Origin: an uncultured Oscillibacter sp.
Lineage (GTDB): Bacteria > Bacillota > Clostridia > Oscillospirales > Oscillospiraceae
DNA length: 40,446 nucleotides
Reading direction: 5' to 3'
Assembly: GCA_910585245.1 (NCBI GenBank)
Contig: CAJUCO010000025.1
Span: forward strand, 1-40,446
The translations under genes and the position numbers were made by a program. Numbering within the stretch: the stretch's first letter is position 1; each line of letters starts with the position of its first letter. A model generated the notes under the pieces. It did no database searches, was not told the DNA's origin, and saw only the letters and a program-made list of their open reading frames with translations. Below are positions 1 to 8,683 of the stretch, piece by piece.

Positions 1-170
1 GCCCCGCAGTTCTTCACCGCCGCCCGGACCCGCTCCCGGGCCTCCCGGACGGCGGTGTCCGGCAGGCCCACCACGTCGAAGGCGGGCAGACCCCCGGAGA
101 GAAAGCACTCGGCGCTGACCTCGTAGCCCAAGACGCCGTTTAAGCCAAGAGAACGCACGGTAACGACCAT
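1..170 (-). CDS. comM: ComM/YifB-family Mg-chelatase-like AAA ATPase, N-terminus (partial)
   Basis: The minus strand from 170 reads an open frame that runs off the left edge; 56 codons are visible. The start MVVTVRSLGLNGVLGYEV, followed by GLPAFDVVGLPDTAVREARERV, is the typical N-terminal domain of YifB/ComM proteins (a ribosomal-protein-S5-like fold before the Mg-chelatase AAA domain). In Gram-negatives ComM is a helicase acting in branch migration during natural transformation; the role in Clostridia is less clear. The ATG at 168-170 follows a GAGGG ribosome binding site. The ATPase domain lies outside the window, so the catalytic motifs cannot be checked. Confidence 0.85.
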   Translation of the reverse strand, partial: MVVTVRSLGLNGVLGYEVSAECFLSGGLPAFDVVGLPDTAVREARERVRAAVKNCG

Positions 171-743
171 AATAGAACCCTCCCGCAAAGCGCGGCGGAG
201 CGCCGCGTTGTCTATATGAAACCATCATACCACAGATTGGGAGAAATGGAAAGAAGAGAAGAAAACGCGCCGGTTCCGCCGGAACTTGCAATCTCTGCTC
301 GACTGAATTTTAGAGGTGAAAACCATGGCGAAAACCGCAAAACCGGACTATTTGCCCTGCTATTGTGGGCCGTTTTATTGGCTCTTTTTTCCATCCGCAA
401 GGCGGCGGAACCGTGAGGCGGGTTGTCATTCTCCCGGCGGAATCCGAACCCACGGATACGGCTGAGCAAAGCGAAACGGCGAAAGAGCTTGCAGGCGGCT
501 ATCCAATCGGGAGCGGCCACCCGCCCCGGTTTCGCGGGAGGAAAGAACTCCCAGAACCGGGCGGAAATCCGGCCCTCCAAGAATCCCCGGGAAAATTTGT
601 GCAAAAAATAACAAAGTGGCGGTTTACACCGGGAAAGAGCCGTGTTATAATGGAATTGCATGGGGTTCGGAAAGGAGAGTTTCGAATCTCTGTTTTGGAG
701 AGATTGCCGTCCCACGGACGGCGAATTTACAGGAGGTAAGTTT
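171..743. other. Intergenic region between comM and nifJ
   Basis: This 573-nt gap separates two divergent genes. It contains the nifJ promoter (623-651), its leader, and near 190-210 a GC-rich palindrome in the comM leader (GCGGCGCTCCGCCGC). A TATGAT-like -10 for comM lies near 223-228 on the minus strand, but its -35 is poor. Short open frames exist on both strands, but none has a convincing ribosome binding site or a recognisable product. I see no RNA gene here. Confidence 0.6.
623..651 (+). promoter_or_regulatory. Sigma-A promoter of nifJ
   Basis: TTTACA at 623-628 and a consensus TATAAT at 646-651 are separated by exactly 17 nt. The predicted transcript start near 658 gives a leader of about 85 nt before the nifJ ATG. 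The leader ends in a strong AGGAGG at 731-736. Confidence 0.8.
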
Positions 744-3700
744 ATGGCAAGAAAGTTCAAGTCCATGGACGGAAACAACGCGGCTGCCTATGTCAGCTAC
801 GCGTTTACCGAGGTGGCGGGCATCTATCCCATCACCCCGTCTTCGCCCATGGCAGACTTGGTTGACCAGTGGTCCGCCGCCGGTCAGAAAAACATTTTCG
901 GCACCACCGTGAAGGTCTGCGAGATGCAGTCCGAGGCCGGCGCTTCCGGCACCGTCCACGGCTCTCTGGCCACCGGCGCGATGACCACCACCTACACCGC
1001 CTCTCAGGGCCTGCTGCTGATGATCCCCAATATGTACAAGATCGCCGGCGAGCTGCTGCCCTGCGTGTTCCACGTGTCCGCCCGCACCGTGTCCAGCCAC
1101 GCGCTGAACATCTTCGGCGACCACTCCGACGTCATGGCCTGCCGCCAGACCGGCTTTGCCATGCTGGCCGAGGGCAACGTGCAGGAGGTCATGGACCTGG
1201 GTGCGGTGGCGCACCTGGCCGCCATCAAGGGCCGGGTTCCCTTCCTGAACTTCTTCGACGGCTTCCGCACCTCCCACGAGATCCAGAAAGTGGCCGTGTG
1301 GGACTACGACGATTTGAAGGAAATGTGCGACATGGAGGCCGTGGACGCCTTCCGCAAGCACGCGCTGAACCCTGAGCGTCCCAATATGCGGGGCTCTCAC
1401 GAAAACGGCGACATCTTCTTCCAGCACCGCGAGGCCTGCAACCCCTACTACGACGCCCTGCCGGACGTGGTGGAAAAGTATATGGCCAAGGTCAACGAAA
1501 AGCTGGGCACCGATTATCAGCTCTTCAACTACTATGGCGCCCCCGACGCTGAGCGGGTCATCATCGCCATGGGCTCCATCTGCGACGTGGCGGAAGAAGT
1601 CATTGACTATATGAACGCCCACGGCGAAAAAGTGGGCCTCATTAAAGTCCGGCTGTACCGCCCCTGGCGGGCCGACAAGCTGCTCTCCGCCATCCCCGCC
1701 ACCTGCAAAAAGATCGCCGTGCTGGACCGCACCAAGGAGCCCGGCTCCTTGGGCGAGCCTTTGTACGTGGACGTGGTGGCGTCTCTTGCCAACGCCGGAC
1801 GGACCGACATCTCCGTCATCGGCGGCCGCTATGGCCTGGGCAGCAAGGACACCCCGCCCCGGAGCGTCTTCGCCGTCTATGAGGAGCTGACCAAGGCGGA
1901 GCCCAAGCGTCAGTTCACCATTGGCATCGTGGACGATGTGACCCACCTGAGCCTGGAGGAGAAGCCCGCCCCCAACACCGCGGCGGAAGGCACCATCGAG
2001 TGCAAATTCTGGGGTCTTGGCGGCGACGGAACCGTGGGAGCCAACAAAAACTCCATCAAAATCATTGGCGACCACACGGACAAATACGTCCAGGCCTACT
2101 TCCAGTATGACTCCAAAAAGACCGGCGGCGTCACCGTCAGCCATCTGCGCTTTGGTGATCAGCCCATCCGCGCCCCTTATTATATCAACAAGGCCGACTT
2201 CGTGGCCTGCCACGTGCCCGCCTATATCGTCAAGGCCTTCCCCATGGTTCGGGACGTGAAACCCGGCGGCACCTTCCTGATCAACTGCCAGTGGAGCGAC
2301 GAAGAGGTCAACAAACATATGCCCGCCGTGGCGAAACGGTATATCGCGAAAAACAACATCCAGGTCTATACCATCAACGCCATTGACCTGGCCAAAGAAA
2401 TCGGCATGGGCAAACGGACCAACACCATCCTTCAGTCCGCCTTCTTCTCCCTGGCCAAGGTGATGCCGGAGTCCGAGGCGATTCAATATATGAAGGACGC
2501 CGCCACCCACTCCTACCTGAAAAAGGGACAGGATGTAGTGGATATGAACCACAAGGCCATTGACGCCGGAGCCACGGCCTATAAAAAGTTCGAGGTTCCC
2601 GCCGACTGGGCCGACGCTCAGGACACCCCCGACACCACCACCCTCACCGGCAAGCCGGAACTGGTGGAGCAGGTGAAGACTATCTTGAACCCCGTGGGCA
2701 AGATGGACGGCGACAGCCTCCCCGTCTCCGCCTTCGTCAAGCACGCCGACGGCCAGTTCGAGCTGGGCGCCGCCGCCTATGAGAAGCGGGGCGTGGCGGT
2801 CTCCGTTCCCACCTGGATGCCTGAAAACTGCATCCAGTGCAACCAGTGCGCCTATGTCTGCCCCCACGCCACCATCCGGCCCTATGCCATGACGGAGGAG
2901 GAAGCCGCCAAACTCCCCGCCGCCGCCAAAGTCATCGACAAAACCGGAAAGGGCAAGGGCTACAAATTCACCATCGCCGTCAGTCCTCTGGACTGCATGG
3001 GCTGCGGCGTGTGCGTGGGCGTCTGCCCGGGCCGCAAGGGCGAAAAGGCCCTGAAGATGGTTGCCCAGGAGCAGGAGGCCCAGCAGCAGGAGGTCTTCAA
3101 CTACTGCAACGCCAATGTCTCTGAAAAGAAGGACCTTCAGGACAACACGGTACCCGGAAGCCAGTTCCACAAGCCCCTCCTGGAGTTCTCCGGCTCCTGC
3201 GCCGGCTGCGCCGAGACCAGCTACGCCCGTCTCGTCACCCAGCTCTTCGGCGACCGGATGTATATCTCCAACGCCACCGGCTGCTCCTCCATCTGGGGCG
3301 GTCCCGCGGCCACTTCTCCCTACTGCACCAACGCGGACGGCCACGGCCCCGCCTGGTCCAACTCCCTGTTCGAGGACAACGCCGAGCACGGTCTTGGTAT
3401 GTATCTGGGTCAGAAGGCCATTCGCGACCGTCTGGCGGACCTGACCCGCGAACTCATCGCGGTGGAGCACACCTATCAGCCCTTGAAGGACGCCGCCCAG
3501 AAGTGGCTGGACACCATGGAAGACGGCAAGGCCAACGTGGAAGCCACCACGGAATATGTAAAGCTCCTGGAAGAGAGCGTCATGTCCGTGGATGACATCG
3601 TGGCCTTCACGGGAAGCCCTGAGGCTGCCAAGGTCTTTGGCGACCAGCTGCCCAAGTTCCAGGCTCACGCCAAGGAGCTCAAGGACAGCGGCGCCAAGCA

Positions 3701-4409
3701 CTGCGACTGCGATGCCTGCAAGCTCTGCCTGGAGATTTTGAAGGACAAAGAGTACCTGTCCAAGAAGTCTCTGTGGATCTTCGGCGGCGACGGCTGGGCC
3801 TATGACATCGGCTTTGGCGGCGTGGACCACGTCCTGGCCTCCGGAAATGATGTAAACATCTTTGTCTTCGACACCGAGGTCTATTCCAACACCGGCGGCC
3901 AAGCCTCCAAGGCCTCCAACATCGGCCAGGTGGCCCAGTTTGCCGCCGCCGGTAAGGAGATCAAGAAAAAGTCCCTGGCGGAGATCGCCATGAGCTACGG
4001 CTATATCTACGTGGCCCAGGTGGCCATGGGCGCCAACCCCGCCCAGACCCTCAAGGCCATCCAGGAGGCCGAGGCCTATCCCGGCCCGTCCCTGATCATC
4101 GCCTACTCCCCCTGCGAGATGCACTCGATCAAGGGCGGCATGATGAACTGCCAGGCGGAAATGAAGAAGGCCGTGGAGTGCGGCTATTGGAACCTGTTCC
4201 GCTTCAATCCCGCCGCCGAAGGCGCCAAGTTCACCCTGGATTCCAAGGAACCCGCCGGTGGGTATCAGGAGTTCTTGATGAACGAGGCCCGTTACAGCCG
4301 CCTGACCCGCGAGTTCCCCGACCGGGCCAGCGAGCTGTTCCAGCGCAACGAGAAGGCGGCTATGGACCGCTATCAGCACCTGCTGAAGCTGAAGGAAATG
4401 TACGCCTGA
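744..4409 (+). CDS. nifJ: Pyruvate:ferredoxin (flavodoxin) oxidoreductase, single-chain
   Basis: This enzyme oxidises pyruvate with CoA to acetyl-CoA and CO2 and reduces ferredoxin in the cytoplasm; it is the main pyruvate outlet in fermenting Clostridia. The 1221-residue chain has the full domain order: the N-terminal pyruvate/TPP domain (VAGIYPITPSSPMAD), the transketolase-C and gamma domains, two 4Fe-4S motifs (CIQCNQCAYVCP near residue 696 and CMGCGVCVGVCPG near 751), the proximal-cluster motif CAGCAETSYARL near 819, and the TPP-binding domain (GGDGWAYDIGFGG near 1014, VYSNTGGQASK near 1046). The ATG at 744 was chosen because AGGAGG lies 7 nt upstream; the frame stays open upstream. A cysteine-rich stretch HCDCDACKLC near residue 988 lies just before the TPP domain. 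The gene is monocistronic, with its own promoter and a downstream terminator. Confidence 0.97.
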   Translation: MARKFKSMDGNNAAAYVSYAFTEVAGIYPITPSSPMADLVDQWSAAGQKNIFGTTVKVCEMQSEAGASGTVHGSLATGAMTTTYTASQGLLLMIPNMYKIAGELLPCVFHVSARTVSSHALNIFGDHSDVMACRQTGFAMLAEGNVQEVMDLGAVAHLAAIKGRVPFLNFFDGFRTSHEIQKVAVWDYDDLKEMCDMEAVDAFRKHALNPERPNMRGSHENGDIFFQHREACNPYYDALPDVVEKYMAKVNEKLGTDYQLFNYYGAPDAERVIIAMGSICDVAEEVIDYMNAHGEKVGLIKVRLYRPWRADKLLSAIPATCKKIAVLDRTKEPGSLGEPLYVDVVASLANAGRTDISVIGGRYGLGSKDTPPRSVFAVYEELTKAEPKRQFTIGIVDDVTHLSLEEKPAPNTAAEGTIECKFWGLGGDGTVGANKNSIKIIGDHTDKYVQAYFQYDSKKTGGVTVSHLRFGDQPIRAPYYINKADFVACHVPAYIVKAFPMVRDVKPGGTFLINCQWSDEEVNKHMPAVAKRYIAKNNIQVYTINAIDLAKEIGMGKRTNTILQSAFFSLAKVMPESEAIQYMKDAATHSYLKKGQDVVDMNHKAIDAGATAYKKFEVPADWADAQDTPDTTTLTGKPELVEQVKTILNPVGKMDGDSLPVSAFVKHADGQFELGAAAYEKRGVAVSVPTWMPENCIQCNQCAYVCPHATIRPYAMTEEEAAKLPAAAKVIDKTGKGKGYKFTIAVSPLDCMGCGVCVGVCPGRKGEKALKMVAQEQEAQQQEVFNYCNANVSEKKDLQDNTVPGSQFHKPLLEFSGSCAGCAETSYARLVTQLFGDRMYISNATGCSSIWGGPAATSPYCTNADGHGPAWSNSLFEDNAEHGLGMYLGQKAIRDRLADLTRELIAVEHTYQPLKDAAQKWLDTMEDGKANVEATTEYVKLLEESVMSVDDIVAFTGSPEAAKVFGDQLPKFQAHAKELKDSGAKHCDCDACKLCLEILKDKEYLSKKSLWIFGGDGWAYDIGFGGVDHVLASGNDVNIFVFDTEVYSNTGGQASKASNIGQVAQFAAAGKEIKKKSLAEIAMSYGYIYVAQVAMGANPAQTLKAIQEAEAYPGPSLIIAYSPCEMHSIKGGMMNCQAEMKKAVECGYWNLFRFNPAAEGAKFTLDSKEPAGGYQEFLMNEARYSRLTREFPDRASELFQRNEKAAMDRYQHLLKLKEMYA

Positions 4410-4430
4410 GGCGTCGCAAAGTCCGCTAAG

Positions 4431-4560
4431 CTCCGTTCCCGCCGCCGGCCTGCGGCCTCTGGCGAGAACTGCGCCCGCTTCCTTGCTCCGCCTCCCTTCA
4501 AGGGGGAGCAGGCTCCCCCTTGAGCAACCCCCACCCCCTGCGGGGGACGAGGGACGTAAG
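4431..4560 (-). repeat. Dispersed ~130-nt non-coding repeat, copy 1
   Basis: Read on the minus strand, this segment matches 27622-27755 on the plus strand with substitutions and short indels. Shared blocks include a C-rich stretch, GGTT(G/A)C(T/G)CAAGGG, a hairpin arm CTCCCC(C)TTGAAGG, GGCGCAGTT(C/T)TCGCC and GCGG(G/A)AACGGAGC. Copy 1 contains the hairpin CAAGGGGGAG/CTCCCCCTTG (4499-4522). It lies directly downstream of the nifJ stop and has no open frame of note. Confidence 0.6.
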
Positions 4561-4592
4561 ACGGAAGAATGGTACCGGCAGAATTTTCAACA

Positions 4593-4630
4593 AAAGAGGA
4601 CCACGGGCTTTGCCCGTGGTCCTCTTTCTT
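4593..4630. terminator. Bidirectional intrinsic terminator between nifJ and the S41 peptidase gene
   Basis: AAAGAGGACCACGGG and its exact complement CCCGTGGTCCTCTTT flank a short loop, giving a perfect 15-bp stem. A T-rich tail follows on the plus strand, and on the minus strand the A-rich left arm supplies the tail. The flanking genes nifJ and the S41 peptidase converge here. Confidence 0.85.
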
Positions 4631-4685
4631 TGGTAGAAGGGGTGTGGGGCCTGATCCCCGGGTCAGGCCATTTTCCCCTCCATTC

Positions 4686-6404
4686 TCAAGCAATCAGGGC
4701 GTTCAGAGCCTCCGCCAGCTTCTCTCCCTGGGCCCGGGTGAGCCCTCCGGTGAAGTCCGCGTCCCCGGGCAGCAGACCCAGGTTCCAGGCCCAGGTCACA
4801 GCCTCCTGGCTCCCACCCTGGGCCAGCGCCGCCGGAACGGGACCCACGCGCGTTGCCGCCGGGTCCGGTTTCAGGTCCAGGGCCTCTGCCGTCCGGCCCA
4901 GGAACACCGCCGCCTCCCGCCAGGTGAGGGGCCGGGCGGCGGAGAAGGTTCCCTCCGCCCCGCCTTTGGCGATGCCCTCCGCCTTGGCCCAGGCCACGGC
5001 AGGGAGATACCACTCAATGCCAAAGCTATCGGCAAAAGGAAGTTCCTCCAGTTTCACCTCCGGGCTTCCCGCCGCGGCGTAGAGCTGCCCCAGGAAGCGG
5101 CCCCGGGTCAGGGGCGCGTCAGGGTAGTTCGCGGGAACCAGCTGCTGGTCTGGGGCGGAAATGCACCACTCCGCCAGGGTGTCTTTCCCGTCCAGGGTGT
5201 CCTTCAGGGTCTGGTACACCAAAACGTCCGGCTCCAGGGCTACCACGCCACGGCCCGCCGCTGCGTCCAGTAGGGTGTTCAGGTCCAGATACTTGCTGGA
5301 AAGCTGTCCCCGAACCTTGGAGTTTGGCAGGGAGAAGCCCTGCACCGCCCCGAAGTGGCAGACGCTGCCCCCGGCGGCCTCTCCCGCTAGCACGCCGCCC
5401 ATCTCCTGAATCTCCACGGCGTTGATGAGGGCGGAGGAAAAGGTGGCCTCCCCGATGAGGCCCACCAGCTCACAGCCGCCATCCATCTCCATGCGCAGCA
5501 CCTCAAGCAGGGGCCAGATCACCCCGTCGGACCCGCCGCCGTTGTTCCTTAGGTCCAGAAAAACCCGGCTGTAATTCCCGTCCGCCAGGTCCTTGGCCAC
5601 CTGGGCGGCAAAATCCGCCATGGGAAGGTCCTCCGCCTCCCGGCAGGTGTTGTATTGAATGTAGTACACGTCCTCCGTCAGGGGCTTGGCCAAGTAATAG
5701 GCGTCCGCCGCCGCCGTCTCCGGTTGGCCCTTGATCCGGTCGGAAATCCGCTGAATCTCCAGCCCGTTCATGTCCTCCATGCCCATGGGCTCCAAGCGGA
5801 GGGTTTTCCCGTTTTTCAGGGTGACGGCTAGGGGCTCTCCCGCCTCCACCAGTTCCAGGTACTCATAAATGTCCGCCACATTGCAGGCCTGCCGGAAGGA
5901 CCGGCGGAGATGCACCGGGTTATCGGTGGCAAACAGGGTGCCGTAAGCCTCTATGACCTCCTTCACCGGCTTCCCCGCCAGAAGCGTGACCTCCTGGCAC
6001 AGCAGCTCCTCGTCCTCCGGGGCCACGGCGGAGAGATACCAGCTCTCCCCCCGCCGGACCATGGAGAAGGGATAGGCCCGGAGCTCCGCCGCTCCGCCGA
6101 TGGCGACGCTGGTGTGGGAATCCTTCACCAGTGCCGTCAGGCGCATCAGATCCAGCAGAAACTCCGTGTCACTCTCGGTTTCCAGCCGCCCCTCAATCTC
6201 CGCCTTCACCCGAAGGAACTCCGATTCCGGCGTGTTGGCAAAGGCATTCGGATGACTCCCCACCAGGACTTTTTCATAGAGAAAATCCAGGTCCTCCTGT
6301 CGTTGCTCGGCGCTCAGCGGCTCCGCCGCCAGTACCGGGACCGCCAGCAGCACCGTGAGGCAAAGCCCCACCGCCCGCCGGAGCAGATGTTTCCAGGTCT
6401 TCAT
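4686..6404 (-). CDS. Exported S41-family peptidase with C-terminal SLH repeats
   Basis: The 572-residue product has a signal peptide (residues 1-27, cut near VLAA). The S41 (C-terminal-processing-protease-like) domain shows DLRNNGGGSDG at 284-294 and the expected serine-containing strand GEATFSSALINA at 318-329. No PDZ domain is obvious, so it resembles the tricorn-core/IRBP-like S41 group. From about 430 two to three weak S-layer-homology repeats follow (LTRGRFLGQLY, WYLPAVAWAKAEGIAKGG, LTWREAAVFLGR), which would tether the protein to cell-wall polymers. The ATG at 6404 has GGAGG upstream and a strong promoter. The substrate is unknown; it may trim extracellular peptides. The general lysine of S41 was not pinned down by eye. 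Confidence 0.85.
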   Translation of the reverse strand: MKTWKHLLRRAVGLCLTVLLAVPVLAAEPLSAEQRQEDLDFLYEKVLVGSHPNAFANTPESEFLRVKAEIEGRLETESDTEFLLDLMRLTALVKDSHTSVAIGGAAELRAYPFSMVRRGESWYLSAVAPEDEELLCQEVTLLAGKPVKEVIEAYGTLFATDNPVHLRRSFRQACNVADIYEYLELVEAGEPLAVTLKNGKTLRLEPMGMEDMNGLEIQRISDRIKGQPETAAADAYYLAKPLTEDVYYIQYNTCREAEDLPMADFAAQVAKDLADGNYSRVFLDLRNNGGGSDGVIWPLLEVLRMEMDGGCELVGLIGEATFSSALINAVEIQEMGGVLAGEAAGGSVCHFGAVQGFSLPNSKVRGQLSSKYLDLNTLLDAAAGRGVVALEPDVLVYQTLKDTLDGKDTLAEWCISAPDQQLVPANYPDAPLTRGRFLGQLYAAAGSPEVKLEELPFADSFGIEWYLPAVAWAKAEGIAKGGAEGTFSAARPLTWREAAVFLGRTAEALDLKPDPAATRVGPVPAALAQGGSQEAVTWAWNLGLLPGDADFTGGLTRAQGEKLAEALNALIA

Positions 6405-6438
6405 AAAACGTCCTCCATTTCACTATCCGAATAATACA

Positions 6439-6467
6439 ATAATACACTTGAGGAGAGAAAAAGTCAA
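6439..6467 (-). promoter_or_regulatory. Promoter of the S41 peptidase gene
   Basis: On the minus strand TTGACT (6462-6467) and TATTAT (6439-6444) are 17 nt apart. The start site would fall near 6432, about 28 nt before the ATG at 6404. Confidence 0.75.
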
Positions 6468-6506
6468 GCCTCACATTACAATACGGATTTGGCGGGGAAA
6501 ATTCTT

Positions 6507-6534
6507 CAAAAAAGAACCGCCCGTTCTGGGCGGT
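6507..6534 (-). terminator. Intrinsic terminator of the M3-like peptidase gene
   Basis: On the minus strand ACCGCCC-AGAAC-GGGCGGT is followed by TTCTTTTTT. It sits just after the stop codon of the M3-like gene at 6544. Confidence 0.8.
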
Positions 6535-6543
6535 CTTTTAAAA

Positions 6544-8502
6544 TTACAGCTCCCAGGGGGGCTTCTTGTCCCCAGCGGACCAGGGGTCGCCTTCCCCGTC
6601 CTTCCGCCGGTCCCGGCGAGACCCGGAGCGAACCTGCCAGCCCCTATGCCTGGAGAGAAAACGGGTACAACAGACGATGATCCCAACACAAAAGAGGATG
6701 TACACCACAGCCAGGCCCCTCATGACCGGCAAGGCCACGGAACGGCTCTTCCCCTCGTAGGAAATTTTTTCCCCGTTCAGGTGGGCCTCCAGAGTCTTTG
6801 CCAAGGCGGGGACGGTCTTTGAATCGAAGATGTCCCGAAGGCCCACCTCCTCCACCGCCGCCATATAGGGCAGAGAGAGGGACAGGGCGGAGAGCTCCAG
6901 ATACACGTCCCTGGCCTCCCGGGGATTGTCCAGGTAGAGAAACCATATGTCCAGGGCGGAGAGAGCGGAGGTGGCGTAGCTGATGAAGTACAGGGGATTT
7001 TGAAAATTGTGGGCGTTTTCCACCCAGGTGGGGTCCCACTTCGTGCCAGGGTCGTAGGAGTAGCCGTATTCCTCCGACAGTTCCTTGAAGAGGACGTTCA
7101 GCTCCTCCACCGTCATCTCCGGGTCCTGATAGGCCGCCGTCTGGAACTCGTCGTAAAGGCAACCGTCCAAAATAGAGTCCAGGATGTTATAGAGGATGGT
7201 ATTCTCATAGACCTTGCCATACCGCTCTCCAAAAAGCGCCTCCGCCTCCCCGGTGAACATCAGCTCCAGGGCCTGGGAGTGGATCTCCCCCACGTCGATG
7301 TTGAAGTCTGACCAGAGGTCATGCCGGGTGCAGTGGAACGTCTCGAAGAAGTGGCCGAACTCGTGGACCATGTCGCTGAGATCCTGATAGTCCCCATAGG
7401 GGCTGTTGAAGATAAACGCGCTGCCGTAAGCCGGCAGGGCCACCGTGTACCCGGTGGGGAGTTTCGCCGCACCATACTCAATGTCATAGAGGCCGTGGCG
7501 GCGCAGGAAGTCAAAGGTCTCCCCCATCTCCCGGTCAAATTCCACAACAAAGGGCCGGATCGCGTCCAGAACCTCCTCGCCGCTCTTGCGGCTTCGCACG
7601 CTGAGCCCCCGTGTGTCCTGTCCGTCAAAAGTGTCCAGCAGCTTCAGCTGAAGGGGAAGAATGTACCGCTTTGCCGCCTCCCGCAGCGTCGCCGCGTCCC
7701 CCAGGCTGTAGTCCCTGGTATAAAGGGCCTCGTAGGCGTAGCTCGCGTAATCGTCGTAACCTGCCCGGTCCGCCAGGTCCGTCCGCAGCTGGACCAGTTG
7801 AAGGTAAACCTCCCCCGCCGCCCGGTAGCGCTCCGAAACCAGGGCCTCGCTGACAGCCTCGTAGGTCTCCCCGTCTACTCCGGCGTTTTCCAGGGACTCC
7901 GCCGTCCAAACGCCTCCTGCCACCTGAACGGAGACGCCCTTGGAGAGGATCTGGTCATAGGTCTGAATCAGCAGGTCTTCCTCCTCATAAAGGGCGGACT
8001 CCTCCTCCGTCAGTCCCCGGTAGCCCAGAAGGCTCCGGGCCGCGCCCTCCCCCGCGTCTTTGTCCAGAATGTCGCTGTAAGGAGAGGCCGCCAGGGCTGA
8101 GAGGGCCTGATAGCAGCGGTCATAAAACCGGGTCTGCTGGGCGGAGAGTTCCCGGTACCGCGCGGCCTCCTCCGGGGCGCCGCCGGTGGCGTCGTATTGA
8201 ATGGAGCTGAGATTGGCCCTGGTCACCAGAAGGTCCATCTCCTCCAAAATCCGCTCATAAAGCGCCTGAACCCTGCGCCGGGTCTGCTTGTCGTCCCGGT
8301 CCCGGCTGTGGCGGGAGCACACGCCTTCCAGCTCTTTCAGGGCCGCCAGAAGCTCCGTTTCGTCGAAGGGCGTGACGGGAAGCATATCCAGGTAATCCAC
8401 CTCCGGATGGGCGGAGGCAGGGTATTCCCATTTCACTGCCAGAGCCGCCGGACCGGACATCAGAGCCAAAGCCAGCAGCAGGCAGAGGATTCTTTTCAAC
8501 AT
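6544..8502 (-). CDS. Exported, membrane-anchored M3-family (oligoendopeptidase-F-like) metallopeptidase
   Basis: The 652-residue product begins with a signal peptide (MLKRILCLLLALALMSGPAALA). Its zinc motif HEFGH is at residues 380-384, and E406 in GEIHSQALE fits the third ligand position of M3 peptidases. Helical oligoendopeptidase-F-like sequence lies on both sides. Near residues 595-620 a hydrophobic helix (LAVVYILFCVGIIVCC) is followed by a basic tail, so the catalytic domain would sit outside the membrane on a C-terminal anchor; that topology is unusual because classical PepF is cytosolic. The ATG at 8502 is preceded by GGGAGG. It probably cleaves short peptides near the cell surface. 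The family call is sure, the topology likely and the substrate unknown. Confidence 0.85.
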   Translation of the reverse strand: MLKRILCLLLALALMSGPAALAVKWEYPASAHPEVDYLDMLPVTPFDETELLAALKELEGVCSRHSRDRDDKQTRRRVQALYERILEEMDLLVTRANLSSIQYDATGGAPEEAARYRELSAQQTRFYDRCYQALSALAASPYSDILDKDAGEGAARSLLGYRGLTEEESALYEEEDLLIQTYDQILSKGVSVQVAGGVWTAESLENAGVDGETYEAVSEALVSERYRAAGEVYLQLVQLRTDLADRAGYDDYASYAYEALYTRDYSLGDAATLREAAKRYILPLQLKLLDTFDGQDTRGLSVRSRKSGEEVLDAIRPFVVEFDREMGETFDFLRRHGLYDIEYGAAKLPTGYTVALPAYGSAFIFNSPYGDYQDLSDMVHEFGHFFETFHCTRHDLWSDFNIDVGEIHSQALELMFTGEAEALFGERYGKVYENTILYNILDSILDGCLYDEFQTAAYQDPEMTVEELNVLFKELSEEYGYSYDPGTKWDPTWVENAHNFQNPLYFISYATSALSALDIWFLYLDNPREARDVYLELSALSLSLPYMAAVEEVGLRDIFDSKTVPALAKTLEAHLNGEKISYEGKSRSVALPVMRGLAVVYILFCVGIIVCCTRFLSRHRGWQVRSGSRRDRRKDGEGDPWSAGDKKPPWEL

Positions 8503-8683
8503 AAAAAACCTCCCAAAGGGTCCGGGTATCCGCCGCCGCCCGGGCAGCGGGAGTGGGCTGAACACACCCAGGCTGAACCGGCCGGCGCCAGAGCGTGCAA
8601 AAGGGCCCTCCCCGGGCATTTTCGAAAAGCGGGGCGGCGAAAGCCAGCCGGCGCGGGTTCCTGCCGGAAGAAGTTTGCCGCTT

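Noticed and set aside
420..470. GGIRTHG-like translation near 430-460, hinting at a tRNA on the minus strand.
   Set aside because: The T-arm does not pair properly and no acceptor or anticodon stem could be built.
645..4379. A very long open frame (over 1200 codons) on the minus strand opposite nifJ.
   Set aside because: It is the antisense shadow of a highly GC3-biased gene; the plus strand encodes an unmistakable PFOR, and the minus frame has no family similarity or ribosome binding site.
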